Source: Sphagnum magellanicum
Lineage: Eukaryota > Streptophyta > Sphagnopsida > Sphagnales > Sphagnaceae
DNA: 64,000 bases
NCBI GenBank assembly: GCA_021904315.1
Contig: CM038908.1
Coordinates: 28,820,001 to 28,884,000 of the forward strand
Direction: 5' to 3'
Shown here: positions 47,184 through 60,631 of the stretch, one piece after another
Position numbering within the stretch: position 1 is the stretch's first letter
How the letters are laid out: each line of letters opens with the position of its first letter
Made by a program: the position numbers and the translations under genes
The notes under the pieces: model-generated
What the model was told of the DNA's origin: nothing
Seen by the model: the letters and a program-made list of their open reading frames with translations, nothing else
Database searches by the model: none

Positions 47184-50100
47184 TGTCCAAATTCATTATC
47201 TATTTAACAAGTTGGAATTTGTTCACTCCATCTTCTAGTAATTCTAAAAGTTTCTTTTGTGGATAACTTGGTCAAATTCATTGAGGGTTGTGTTAGTATT
47301 TCTTTTATCACACCTTAATCAATAACTCATGAATTTTTTCATGTTTGGTAGAAAATCATACCACAACCTTTAAATTATTTATATATCCTTTTCCCCCTTA
47401 CTCATACCCAATTTGAAAAAATATCAACATTTTCACCATTGCTAAGTTTTATTAAAGCTATAATGGGGATATGTTTCCATGGGTGTATTTATAAAGTTGT
47501 ATTTAGTTTATGTAAGCAAATTAACTACCTACCTACCTTTATATGTTTGTCAACTTACCTAGCCTAGGCTACCCACCTATCTACTTATGTTTACCTACCT
47601 AATTAATGTAAGCTACCTATGTATTAATTCATTATACTAATTACTAATTAATTGATAAATAATTGTCAATAAATAATACTTATAGTTAATATTTCATAAA
47701 TATTAAATATTTTATTTAATAAAAATAATTAATAACTTATAATAAGCTAGTTCTTGAATCAGTTAGTTATTACTTATATATCAATTATTTATAAATAAAT
47801 GTATTAATTTATTAATGACTATTTATGAGCTATTAATTCATTAAAATTTTATTATTATTATATAAATATTAATCATTACTTACTTAAATAATTAGTAGTT
47901 ATTTACTTACTTATGAAAAAGGATGAAAAAAATATGAGATAAAAAGTTTAGTTGCAACTTAATTTGCAACTAAATTGCAACTTGAAATTTTATCCCATAT
48001 GTTTTGTCCTCCACTTCCATCTTGAGAATTATATAATGAAAAAGTTTTTTCCTACATTTTCATATTAAAAAACACATGTCAAATGAGATGAATCAATCCA
48101 AAGAGTTTAACCCTAAAGGTTAAAATTAATAGAAATTAAAAGTATTTACTTATTTCTTTAATTTGCCTCACTACCTAGGTAAGGAATTAAGCAATTTAAA
48201 TAAGTATTTATGCCTACTTGCTTACTTGCCTATTTACCTAGTCCAACCTACATACCTGATTTTGGCCAAAATTCAAAAAACTACCACATGACGTATTTGT
48301 ATTATGCCATGTGTCACAATCTAAAACCATATAAAATAAATGATGAAGATTCAATTTTAAATTTTAAAACAAAACTTTCCCAAAACTTTTTCATTTGTCA
48401 CATGGCATTATGTAAGTTGTTGATTTTTATGATAATATATAAATGGCATACAATAATATACAGATGGTGAAATATTTGTTGATTATTGAATTCATCCGCA
48501 CTTACAAATAGTGTTCGATGCAACTTGTTTAATGCAACTAGGCAATTTTTAATAACAAACTTCATTTGCAACTAAAAATTATACTTTCAATAGTTGAAAA
48601 GGATGATAAGGGGACTACACTTCTAAAATTCATTACAAAAAGAATTAGGGTTTGAACAATTTCAAAATAAAATTACCCTAACCCTAACAAATGTTTTTCT
48701 TTGAATGCACAATCAATCAAAGATCTACTAATCAGCACACTTACCTTTGTCTATCCCAAAACTACATAACAACAAAACACTTATTATCCAAACTCTGTTT
48801 TTATAAACCCCAAAATGGCTAAAGGTTTATGATGTCCAAAACTAGGTTAATTATTATTTTTTAACTAAAACATTTAACTAGCTTAAGAATTATGTTAACT
48901 AACTTATCCTAACTAGGATTTTACATAGTTTATTATATCCATTGTTTGATACCCATGCACATCAATAAGGGTTATGTAACCTACCTAGGGGCTACCATAA
49001 GCTAGCTTAGGGGCTATGTAAGTTAATATAGAGCACTTAACTACTAGTCTAGTTAGTTAGGGCATATTTAGGCTACATCAATACCTATTTAAGGTCTACC
49101 TATGCTACCTAAGGCCTATATAGGGAAAACATAGGTTTACATAAAAGTTACATATGTTATTTAAGGCCTACACATGAACAATATAAGCATAAAGGGCTAT
49201 TGGAAATTACCTAGGGCTTACATAGTTCAGTTATGTTGCTTATATATGGCCTACGTAAGGGCCATGTAGGCTACCTAAAGTTGCCTACTTACTTATTTGT
49301 AACATACTTACCTACCTCTCCCTAGTTACCTATAGTATATTTGGTGACATTATCAAACCAAACCTATCTATTATAATGAATTATTTCAACTAATAATGAA
49401 ATTTAATGACTATGTAATGATCTTAAAGTGAAATTATTTTAACCAACATAAGAAAAAGTCTTGGGTTTTTTCACTACCACCCATTGCAACTACTTGTCCA
49501 ATTTGACCATTATTTGACTTATTATCATTGTGCACAAATAGCAAATGAAATTGTTTGTTAGTTATTTGTGCATAATTTCCATAGTGAAAATAATGATTAT
49601 TTTGTTCACTAGCATTAGATTTTTTCCTCCATGTTGGATTTTTCAATAATAGGAAAAAAAAATTGACATGGAAAATATCTCAACCCTAAACTCCTTGCAA
49701 GAATGGTAATATTATTTAGTCATTTTTTAAACAACTTTTCAATTATTAACATCTAACATAACTTGAATCAAGGTTTGATAACAAGTGGAAAATGTTACTC
49801 ATAACATTATGAGAAAAAGGGGTGTTTTGTAATTGGCCTTGCAATTCAATTTTTGAGTTGTAAAAGGCTCTTGCAACTCACTTTATTTATACATCGTGAG
49901 ATGAACAAGTTGCATGAATTGGATAATTGCAATTCACTGTATATATGGTGCAACTCATTGCAACTCAATTACAATTCATTCAAAACAACTCATTTTCAAC
50001 TACTATGCAACTCCATTATAATTGCACCCATGATGTCATGTTGACATCATTAATTGTCATCCATCTATTAAAATCTAACATGTGGCATTATGAAAATTTT

Positions 50101-51404
50101 TGAACATAATATTTTTTTGAAATATTGATCCCCATTGTCCATCATGACTATTAATGATGATCCGAAATTATGACACATGGCACAATTTTTTTTATTGATC
50201 ACATGGCATATTAATTACATTTTGAAAAAAATAAAAAATAAAATTTTTAGTATAAGCTAGGTATTGGTAGGTCTTAAGACCTACATACCTACATATTTAC
50301 CTAAGACCTACCTACCTACTTACATAGGTAGGTAGAAAAGTTTTTGAGAATCCTCAGGTTCATAAATTATAGCTTGTAGTATCCCAAAGCTCACATCAGG
50401 TCCTTTCATTCTTAAGTTGGATTATTACATGTTGCATAAATACACCTTTCACATGATGAGTAGCAAAATTTGTGAATTTGCCCTAAATCACACCCTTTCC
50501 CCAAACACCTAAAGCTCAATATTTGGTGATGGGTTTGTCTACCCCACTCAATTTTGAGCAAGAAAGTCAATAGTATCCAAAATGCAGATGATACTATTGT
50601 CAGCAAACATCAGATTGTTCATTTGAACAATACAAATCCAAACTGTTCATTTGTGACCTGTCTTAGTAACAACAACAATGGTGTTGAGTTGCCTAAAGTA
50701 GTGTTAGGGCTTCTGCCAAAATCCTTGAAGTTATTGAAGCTGGTTTGGTCCCAGTACAACACATGTACTGTAAACTATAGGTTTGGTGTAGGGAAGAGGA
50801 AGAATTCAAATAGATTGGGGAAGATTGGTCATCTGCTCCAGTACAATTCTGATATCATCACATTGGAGACACAGGACATCCCCCTGCTATTTAACCTTAT
50901 ATACAAAGACCTCTGTTGATTTTGCTAAAACCTTCATCTAAGTCAAAATGCATACAAACATTCTGTAGTAGTAGTAGCAGTAGTGTATAACCACATTTGT
51001 GATTTACTGCATCCAGCTAGTTTTCTATACCAAAATTGATGTTCTCTGGAACATAATTTTCAGCTGTTAAATTCACACAGCACATGGATCCATCAAAACA
51101 TGCTTAATCAGGTGAGGGAGGAGAATGGCATTGACTCATATCTATGAAATTGGCAGAGAAATCCCCACAACAACAATTTCACAAGACTGTGTAACATGAC
51201 AATGAGTGCAATCATAACAACCAAATGAAAGTCACCCACAAAAGTGTCATGGAGCATTGATTGCCTTTGGGAATTAATTTTGCAGAATGGATTCATACAA
51301 GAAAGTGGGTCATCATCATATAAATGAAATGTGATCTTCACTTGGATTGAAGCAAATTGCAAATTGTAAATGGATATGAGAAACAAACAGAGAGAGAACT
51401 TAAT
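47184..51404. other. AT-rich intergenic DNA with TACC-type simple repeats
   Basis: Dense CTACCTA / TAGGTAG motifs occur at 47520-47620, 48170-48260, 48960-49330 and 50270-50335, on both strands. No gene recognised. The open frame at 50554-50919 has plausible codons but no known motif. Confidence 0.4.
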
Positions 51405-52449
51405 CTAAACCACTAGTTGCTGTTGGGGTCTTGCATTGAGGATTGTATTTACAATTACCTCAAGTGCCTCTTTGTCCTGTAAGATCTTCATGTGGCCTTT
51501 CTCGGGGAATGCAATAACATCAAGACTCTGCCCTTGAGTATTTTTCCAGTCACTGATCACCGCTGTTAAGCTACAGACATTCACAGTTCCATCTCCATCA
51601 CCCATCTCAATTTTGGGTATATAATCAAAACCTTTGCTGTCATAGTTCAGAGTCTCTGCTGTTGGAACACCAAACCCATAAATCAAAGTAATGGGTACTT
51701 TTGGTGCTTGCAAAACTTCAGTGAGGTGGGGAATTCGAGATCGATAAGGGGCAACGCCTTCGGGGTAGCCTATGTCATTCAGGAATTCCTCCATATCTGC
51801 TGCTGTGTAGCTCCTGGAAGAAGTGATCACTAGAGGTCGTAACCCGTATGTCCAAGAAACAGGTAACAACCAAAGGTTGGATTCTGAGCTGCGTTGCTCC
51901 TTTCTTATCACTAGCGGATTCACAAAAGGAACCCCTTCAGGATTTCCTGAAGCAAATGTCATCATTTGTTCAACTACCCCACCCCACGGTGCTGCTATGG
52001 TGACAAAGTGCGCAACGAATTTGTGTCTCCATTCCATGGGTTGCTGATTCAGGAAGTACAAAGTCCATAAACATCCCATACTGTGAGACACAAGTACCAC
52101 TGGCTCCTTGTTGTTTGTGGTGTATGCATGTTCAATCAGAGATTTGAGATCTTTCTGGTACTCCACTGCAACTTTGGATGCACGGGGTCCTGGTGCATAA
52201 CGGAAATCGTAAGGTGCCCCAAATAAAGACTTGCCTTTTTTGTAGCCTTTGCTGGTCAACTCATTCACCAGCTGTATCATATATGCACTTATAGACCTGT
52301 AAACCAAACCCCCCATCCCCACCAAAAAAAACCCTCTTCAGAAAGGAACCCACCCGCCAGCCCCAAGCAGATGAACTCCTGAGACAATTGGAGATCCTGA
52401 CAGATGGTCCAAGAGCCATACTTAAGCTCTCAAACTGAGGAAGGTCTAA

Positions 52450-52500
<51 letters not shown>

Positions 52501-53510
52501 GCACATACAAAAGGTAGAAGAATCATCTGCCTGCTGAATGCAAGAGACTTGAATTCAAATCCATAAACCAGAACAGAACTTGGACACAAAATTCTTGGAC
52601 AAGTCCATGACCTAATTTTCGAGCTGAATCTCCAACTCTGATGAGATGATAGGTATCAAAGAATGTTTTAGGTTTTGTGTTTTTGGGGTTTTTTTTTTTT
52701 TTTCGGCTGGATGGACTCAAAAAAAAACTTGCAACAATTTCATAACTGTAAAAAAATAAAATTCAAAGAAAAACTTGCAACAATTTTATTACTGTAAAAA
52801 CAAAATTTCAAAGCTTCCAATGATGATGATGAGGAGGAGGAGGAGGAGGAGGAGGAGGCGGGGGGAGAAAGCTTTTCTTACTTGAAGCTTGGATCCAAGT
52901 ATTCCATGGATTCAGTGGTCCCGAAATAGGGCACTCGAGTCTCCACGCCCTTGGCATTGTGATATTGGTCCGTGAGGGGATCATATTCCAAAGCCAATCT
53001 ATCAGCAAAGCAAGAGGTGAAGGGAGGGAACAAAGTGACCAAATCAAGCCATAGCCGGAAGTAATCCTTCTTCAAGGTGTAACACCAAGGAGAACTGGCC
53101 TTGTAATCGTTTGTCAATTTGGCTTCTAGCTGGTTTCCTCCAGTCCCAGGAACAATCACAACAGGGGAGAGCACTGGATTTCTCGGTCTCATTACTGCTG
53201 ATGGGGTTGTTGTCATTGCTAGAGCACCCCCAAAAGAAGAAGAGGAAGAAGAAGATGATGACACCCATCTTCTGGAGGAAGAAGAATTAGAAGAAGAAGA
53301 AATGGGACCTGAACAAGAAATGGAACCTATGGAACCTAGAAGAAGAAGGGACATTAGTGTGATGTTCCTCAAGAAAGAAGCAAACTCTGGAATCTTGTGA
53401 TGTTGTTTAGATCTAGTGTTTGAGCTTGAAGAATTAGGTCTTGGCCAGCTGCTGATTCTCCAGCTGAAGAAGGAGCTCCAACTCTGACGAGAATCTGGAT
53501 GCAAAGTCAT
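51405..53510 (-). CDS. LCAT1: lecithin:cholesterol acyltransferase-like protein (LCAT-like 1 type), 2 exons
   Basis: Predicted 506-residue alpha/beta-hydrolase lipid acyltransferase. Plant relatives transfer or hydrolyse acyl groups on phospholipids and sterols. Exons are 53510-52882 and 52296-51405 (GTAAGA donor, TTTACAG acceptor, phase checked; stop TAG). Seen: an N-terminal signal-anchor-like segment at about 48-68 (ITLMSLLLLGSIGSISC) preceded by a basic, Ser-rich tail; the oxyanion region VIVPGTGGNQLEAKL; LFGAPYDFRYAPG; nucleophile Ser282 in VLVSHSMGCLW; Asp in MGDGDGTVN (443/445); His478 in EKGHMKIL. The Arabidopsis homologue is about 430 residues, so this N-terminus is some 70 longer, with Ser runs. 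A later Met (residue 53 or 99) could be the true start. The catalytic triad is complete, so it looks functional. Confidence 0.93.
52297..52881 (-). repeat. LCAT-like intron with (GA)n and (GAG)n microsatellites
   Basis: The single 585-bp intron holds a (GA)n run at about 52454-52497 and a (GAG)n run at about 52832-52858. The latter is next to the donor, so on the coding strand the intron begins soon with CCTCCTCC repeats. Confidence 0.85.
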
Positions 53511-55360
53511 AAGATTTGCTGCAGATCTTCTTCTTCAACAATCCACTACTGGATTTTATTTTTTGGTTTGGGTGTTGTGGGTCTGGGAACCAAGAATCAG
53601 GATGCTTAAACTTAATTAGTCCCAATTCTAGCTGCCAAAAAAATCCTCTTCTATCTAGCAACCCACTACTGGATTCAGAGCACACTGCACAACCTTTAAA
53701 GAACCTTACAAAAAAAGAGTGTAGGTACTTCCAAAAACTCAAGAGAGAGACTCTGACTCTACCCACACAATCAATCCTAAAGTACACCACTGAACTCCAA
53801 ATTCTAAGGAAACAAAAATCTGCAACAACCTGTCATACAAGAAAGTGCATCACAACTGCTTGGGTCCTTCAAAAGTTCAGACTTGGGGAGAAGCAAAACA
53901 CAAGGGTGTGCAAAGAAGAAGAAGAAGAAGATGAAGAAAGAGACCGATTTTGCTAACCTTTTAAGATACTCTTAACTCCCATCCTGCAAATTCACAAGCT
54001 TGGATTCCACATAGCTACTCTCTGGCATTTTGATGCATCTTTTTCTGCAGGTACCTAGTTACCTACATACCTACCTACCTACCTCAAGAAAACTAGGAAT
54101 ATCAAATTTTGTAAATACCATTCAAAGTGGTTTTTTAAAAATTTAAAAAAAAAATTATTATTTCTTTTACATCATCCTTTGGTGATGGGTAGGGATCTTT
54201 CTTTTTTTGGTGGCAAATTTCTGAGATTTTGGAAAAAGGCATCAAAAAGGAAATTTTAAACATTTGCCATAATTGGCTACAACATGGCCTGAAGGGTGCT
54301 TAAGATATTTCTACTTTCATATTTTGAATATCCCCAAATTTTGGCTTAAATATTCTTATAGATGATCACCTCTTGATCTCAACATCACAAAATTGGGAGG
54401 GAAAAAAAAAAAAAAAAAAAAAAATTCCATATTGGAAGTGATATACAGCATTTCCTGCCCCCAACATAAACATGGAAAATTGGAAGGTAGGGAAATTGAA
54501 AATTCCATACTGTGTAGTACCTAGCCTAGTTAGGCACTAATTAATTATTATTTTTTGAAATTGTCAAATTTTTTGAAAAATACGTGCCCACCATGCCCAA
54601 AATCTGAACAAAGCTCTCAAGAAAAATAGTGTCCTTATTTAGTATAATGCCAAATTATTATTATTATTATTATTGCCAAATATAAGTTCCCAACTAGCCT
54701 TGTTACTAGTGTATGTAGAATGTTCTACCACGTGGTAGTATTCAAAAGTAGCCACCTGACTAAAAAGTACAACCTGCCTTTTTCCTTTTCAGAAAAGTAC
54801 TGATGAAAAAAACCCTAACTTACAAAAGAATCACTTGTAGTGTAATTGGGCCAAGTAAGTAAGTTGGACAAATATTTGTCACTACCAAGTTACTGAGTAT
54901 GGGTGCTCATCCTCGCTGGTGCTCAGTATGTGACACTCCACATTAAAATCCTATGAAAAAAAGTATATTGAATGAAGAAAACTTAACACATGCTGGTTTG
55001 GCTCACAAAAACGGTTTTTCTCCTGCATATTTGCTCAAGCTGTTAAAAGGCGCCGCAGACCTGTACCTGTGTGCATGTTTGCTCCAGTTGCCGAAGCTGG
55101 TAAAAGGTGCAGCAAAGCTGTGCACTGGCTAGAGAAGAGTGTAATAAATATGATCCAACTACTGCTCCCTGTTTTTGATTGGTTCAGGCGGTTTGCTATT
55201 AGTAGTTCCCACATATTTGCAGTTTTATGGGTGGAGTTGCAAAACAGTGAATAATTAAACTTGGATGTGAGAAATACTTATGCAGGGTCACATACTGAGC
55301 ACCGGTGGAGACGCTCTAAATTCATCCTGTAGAATATTAAAACTTCAACAGTAACTGGAA
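53511..55360. other. upstream of the LCAT-like gene and intergenic DNA
   Basis: GAA-rich run at about 53919-53938, TACC repeats at about 54048-54085, an A-run at about 54404-54423 and an (ATT)n run at about 54657-54674. No other gene recognised. Confidence 0.45.
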
Positions 55361-55371
55361 CACAATCAGTG

Positions 55372-55434
55372 TTTCCTGTCCACTCACCATCCATGGTTAG
55401 TTGTTAGAGGGATGGATGGTGAGTGGACAGGAAA
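55372..55434. repeat. 23-bp perfect inverted repeat with 17-nt loop
   Basis: Bases 55372-55394 and 55412-55434 are exact reverse complements (core CTGTCCACTCACCATCC). A partial third copy of the right arm follows at about 55499-55523, and GTGAACCAGCA phrases recur to 55645, so this is a small local repeat cluster or MITE end. Confidence 0.85.
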
Positions 55435-55953
55435 TACATGGTGGGTGTTGGTTTACTCTGGCCAGTGTGAACCAACAGCCACCATTGCATCATGAAAGAT
55501 GGATGGTAAGTTGTCAGGAAACAGTTTTTTTGGGGGTTGAATTCCAGTTCCCTGGCTAATCATGGCCTTGGGTGAACCAGCATCCACATGTGGACCATGG
55601 TGAAAACCCCAAAATTCATCTAAATTGTTTCCAAGGTGAACCAGCACCCCCCAATTTCATCTAAATTATTTCTAAATATGCTATAGTCTAAATCAGGGTC
55701 TCTGAGTTCAAATCTAACATTTCTTGGGTTTAATTTGAAGAAACCCTGTGATTAAAAATCAAGGATGGGAACCCATCCATCAAAAGTACAAGGCAAAAGA
55801 GAACACAAGTAGACACAACCCAAAGAAAAAACAAGGCATTGCAAACACGCTGGCCCTGCCAATAGATAAGATGTTGTACATGTGCATTTGTATATATATA
55901 TATATGATTTATTTGCATGTGTTTGTGTGTATGTGCATTTATGTGTTATCAAA

Positions 55954-56430
55954 TCATTTTGTGCTATTGTGTGGTAATACAAATTGGGGAACATAATCAA
56001 GTAATTTGAAAGCAAAATAAATGGGTTTATGATCTGTCCAATATGTTTGTGTCGTCCCAGAATGACATTGTTGTATTGATGCATTTGTCCATATATGATC
56101 TATTTGGGTATCATTAATAATGGTGCTTTCTATAAAAGTGAGTTTTAAATTATATTTATTCATAAATGCTTATAATGTTGATGATTGATTTGTTTTTTAT
56201 TTAAAAAATTATATTGAAATCTCCAATTATTATAGTTGGACAATGTGAAAGCATTTTTTGTATAATGTTTTTTAGGATAGAATTAAAATGTGACACTTGC
56301 ATTTTGGGAGGTTCATATATTGCAATTATGTATAATGCTTCTCATGTGTTGTCATTAAAAACTGTGGTGATAAATTCAGCACTAGAATTTGTGATTATTG
56401 TGCTTTCTATCAATGACACATTATCATCAT
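55954..56430 (-). pseudogene. EEP-type (APE-like) endonuclease at the C-terminus of the Helentron protein
   Basis: Directly downstream of the helicase, broken frames read ALYIIAIYEPPKMQVSHF, then TIIIGDFNI (about 56240-56214, the GDFN hallmark), and at 56163 a frame with IESTIINDTQIDHIWTN and YWTDHKPIYFAF. The set (AIY.PP, GDFN, IDHIW, DHKPI) is the EEP nuclease pattern shared by AP endonucleases, LINEs and Helentrons. No RT is nearby and it continues helicase text, so a LINE is unlikely. Confidence 0.8.
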
Positions 56431-58040
56431 AAAGTACCCATAGTGCCATGTTCATCATAACATGATAATATATGGAACTTTTGTGATAAAGCATTGTAAA
56501 TTTTTGAGTTTAGATGAACATTTCTTGTTCTTGTTTCATTTAAATAAAGAATATGCGATGTTAATAGATTTGGATTTGCAAGGACACCTTCAAAATGTAA
56601 TGTTAAAGAGTGAGTATTAAAAGACTCTACAATTAAAAATTTTGAACGATTAAACTTTAAAGAAACAGTAGCAAGTTTGTATTGTGCATTTGTTTTTAAT
56701 CGAAACATTTCTTCTTGAACAAGATGATTCACTTGAAAAATATTATTCAATAATGAAAAAAGTAAATAAAATGTTTTTTTGAACAAACCCTCGATCAAAA
56801 ATCAACCCTCGTGAACAATGTATAGTTTGTGTTGTAGTTAATTAAATTGGAAATTCTCATGATTGTGTGGGAAGGATTATTACCTATTTTTATTTTGACA
56901 ATTTTACATTTGATTGGTGGCCATTGTTTATCAAGCCTTGGGAAGTCATCATAAATTTGTAAATTTTTAATTCATGCATTATGTCCAATTTAAAAATTAT
57001 GAAATGTATCCAAACAAAAGATTTTGAAATAATATTTGTAAAATCTTCAAAAGTCCCATCAGCACCATTCACAAGACCATGGGATGTTTCATAATTTCTT
57101 GCACATAATTACACTGACATTTTTTTAAATCAAAATTTCATAATGTAAACCAATTGTTTGAAATGGTAAATTTGATCATTTAAAATGAGAAGGGCGTGTT
57201 TCAATATAAACATCGCGTGCTTTGAATGTGAATGTTTCACCTAATGTGTTTCGAAATACATTTTTGTTATGCATAGTTGTTTTAACATTTGTGTAAAATA
57301 AATATGGTTAAATGGTGTCCATCGCTGGGGTCTTCAAACAGTTATTGTTCATACATTTTATGTCTTCAATTGTTTGTGATGTAATTATAAACCTATTCAA
57401 TATGTTAATAAAATTTATATCATCTTGTTGCATCACTTTTTGTAATTCATAACATTGTAGATATTCTAACCAATAATTTAATGTAATAATATTAAAAATG
57501 TTGGTTATTGGTTTGAAAATCCATGAATCTTGAACAAGGGGTGCTTGATAGAAGTCACTAGTCATTATTACATTTAATCCACCCATAAATTCATTATGGA
57601 CTTGTTTTATAATATGTAATCTATGATCAATAAAATATAACATTATATTGCTAACGAAAAATACTCCATCTATAATAAGCAAGCAAAGTTTTTCATATAT
57701 TTTTATAAAAGTCCATCTTTCATCACCTAATGCATTAAATTTTATTAAATTTTTATTTAATGGAATTGCAAGTTTAAAATGTATTGTTGTGCTATTAATG
57801 TTAAATTTTGTTTTTCCTATGTATGCCAATTTCATGATTTTTGGTTTTAAAGGATTAACATCTGTATTTTTTTAGAATAATATCATAACATGTTTTGTAT
57901 AACACACAATTGAACGTTTTCCCTATCCTTGCACCACTTGTTAGAAAAATATGAAATGGTTGTGTATTGTTTTTTATTTTTTCATATAAAATATCATCAA
58001 CAATAATTATTTGTTCATTATTCAATTGTTTCATATGTGA
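56427..58040 (-). pseudogene. Helentron Pif1-like helicase region
   Basis: Walker A is recognisable as FLTSGARIGKTF (about 57940-57905). A frame at 57835-57308 has Walker B degraded to LLIIDGVFFVS (functional Pif1 enzymes have DEVSM), then EFMGGLNVIMTSDFYQAPLV with the sensor Gln and LEYLQCYELQKVM. The end of the helicase is at 56798-56427 (HFEGVLANPNLLTSHILYLN, LNSKIYNALSQKFHILSCYD). Loss of the Walker B Glu shows it is dead. Confidence 0.85.
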
Positions 58041-58619
58041 GAGAAAAAAAAATTATGTCATGAATTTGATTGTTCATTGAAAAACATTATGTGTTAACAA
58101 TTTTTTTAAACATTTTTATTTTTTAATTGTGCAAAATTTTCATATGATACATCATATGGTTCAATTTTTTTGGTATTAGTGAATAATATATTTTTATGTG
58201 AACTACTTGCATTATCAATTATTTCATTTGAAAATAAAATTTCCCATCCATTTGTTTAATGAATCTTTGTGTATTCTTTAACTTGTGATTCTAAATTGTC
58301 CCATTCAATATTAAAATTTTTGGATTGGTTAAAATTATATACAATTTTTTTTTTCATTTTTCTATATCATTTTTTTGTTCCATATAAGCATTTTTCCATG
58401 AATCATAATTATTTTGCAAATTGAGTTTTGATTTTTCAAACAATTTAAATAAAAGATTAATTTTTTATAATTTTTTTTGGATTTTGATGTTGATTGAATG
58501 AAACCCAATGAATTATTTTATTTTTAATCGTCTTTTATTTACTTTTGTATCATAATTAGTTACAAATTCTAATAAACACAAATAATTTAATCTTTCATTT
58601 TGATTGATATGTTTATCAA

Positions 58620-59158
58620 CTAATGGTTTGCAATGGGATTTTGTAGAATTTGGAAATAAGCCTTGTAATTTTTTTGTGATAATAATACAAATGTTTTATC
58701 TTGTTGTTGACATGTGTTTATAAATTGAAATGACCTTGTTGAATGGTATAATGGTATGGATAATGTTATATGTACAACTTGTTGTATAAACATTTGTTGT
58801 GCATTTAAAAATTCATTTCCTTGTTTTTTAATGCATTCAAATGTTCTTGTTTGTTCATGTTTACACTTCTCTAATATGATTTTCATTTCTTGAATTACAT
58901 ATTTATCTATTTTTGTGAAATAAAAACTACAATACAATGTTATTGCATATAAATCTAAGATATATTGTGCATTTATATTTGTTCCCCACAAGGGTTTTGC
59001 ATGCATGCCAAATACATTAATGCGTATATCATTTGGTTTTCGTTTAAAAATAAAGTTGGTTTTTGTATTGTGTAACATAATCCAAGAATATATGATTTTT
59101 CGTCTATTTTAAAGTCTAATAAAAATTGTTCAAGAGAAATATCTTCACCTAATCCCAT
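58620..59158 (-). pseudogene. Helentron inter-domain region between Rep and helicase
   Basis: Two overlapping frames in sequence: GLGEDISLEQFLLDFKIDEK (59158 on), then KPNDIRINVFGMHAKPLWG, YFTKIDKYVIQEMKIILEKC and LSIPLYHSTRSFQFINT (59078-58620). This is the usual linker of plant Rep-Pif1 proteins, with a frameshift near 59080. Confidence 0.7.
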
Positions 59159-59187
59159 GTCAATAAGTGTTTTTATAAATTTGACTA

Positions 59188-60359
59188 TTATAAATAAGTC
59201 ATTTCACCATGGTTTGGCATATGATCTTGTTCATCTAAAAGCAATAATATTTTTGTATGCTTCATTGGTGATTTTGGATATTGAAATCGACAAATTAGTT
59301 GACTTTTTTTTCTGCATGTTCTTTTATGTTGATGTATTTGTATATTATGAATTTCAATTGAAAGAATTGTTTGATTAATTGTTAAATATTTATCTACAAA
59401 ACATTGAATTTTTTCATTTTTTGAAACACCAAATATAGGAGCATTTTGTACCCACAATAATCCATGATCATGAGGTAAACCTCTTGATTGAAATTCAATT
59501 ATGAAAAAATAATCTTTCACCTTACCAAATATCAAATCAATATTTTGAATAAGTTTACAAAAACTATTCATTCTATTTTCATAGTAACATGCACAAGTGA
59601 CACAATCATTTCTAACAAGTTCTTTAATACTTAATGAATCATCCTTTTTTATTCTTGAATTTTCACCAATGTATTGATCATACAAATCTTTTAATGTTTT
59701 TATAAGAATTGGCCAATAATTTACACATGTTGTGAATGTCATGAAGAATGTTGGTGGGCAAAGTTGCCTAATCATTGCAAACACATTTTTACGGAGACGA
59801 TCCAAATAATCCAAATAATTGTTTTTATGTGATTTAATTATTTATATTTTAAATCTGATTTCAATATTTTATTTAAATTTACATTAGTTGAAACATCATT
59901 AGCTTTTTAAACATGGTGTAACAATTTTTCTTTACGAATTCAAATCCATGCACAAGATAATATAAAATGAATTAGAACTTTGATTGTTTTAAAATATATA
60001 TTACTTATATGACATGCAAACTTTCTATTTATACTAATTAGTTTTGCTTGCACAATCTTTTGATAAGAACATGCAAATGATGGTCTTGGATGCCCATAAA
60101 ATATTGTTGGAAAATTATATTTTTTAGAATGTGCATCACAAAATAATCCAAGAGGTTGAGAACCTTCTATAGGAGTTATTGTTAGTAATTTGTCATTATC
60201 ATCAATAACATGTTCAAGACTTAAAATATTTTGCATTAATGTGTATGTGCAATCTTCATCAACTACTTTTTCAAACATGTCTAGTTTTTTTATTTCTAAA
60301 TTTGCATCAATTGTGTATTCTTCTAACTCTATAATTTCATTTGTATTTGTTAATTCCAC
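59188..60359 (-). pseudogene. Helentron Rep (HUH-type endonuclease) region
   Basis: The first frame (60359-59940) ends with ITPIEGSQPLGLFCDAHSKK and FYGHPRPSFACSYQKIV. The next (59814-59188) has the Helitron replicase signature FFMTFTTCVNYWPILIKTL, VRNDCVTCACYYENRMNSF and the metal-binding HUH-like LPHDHGLLWVQNAP (His-Asp-His, an unusual middle residue). It then reads HKRTCRKKSQLICRFQYP. A helicase-type Rep would nick and join single strands during rolling-circle transposition. A gap of about 125 bp with frameshift separates the two frames. Confidence 0.85.
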
Positions 60360-60631
60360 TAAATCTTCGCAATTTGGTTTAATTGAAATTTTTGCACCTT
60401 TATATAATGGAGTTTGGCAAAATTCTTGTAAACCTTTATCATTATGTTAGGACAAACATAACCTAACATATATATGGATTTGTATTCTAATTTTCTTTTC
60501 AAAAATACTGCAATTGAACTATCATCATACAACAGTCAAGGCAATATAGTTTGTACCAAATCCAAATTTGTTGGAACATTAACAATGCTTCCATCCATTC
60601 CATATTGTCCATACCCTTTTAGTTGGAATAT

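Noticed and set aside
55954..56430. LINE retrotransposon endonuclease
   Set aside because: The nuclease text directly continues the helicase region, and no LINE reverse transcriptase is present nearby.
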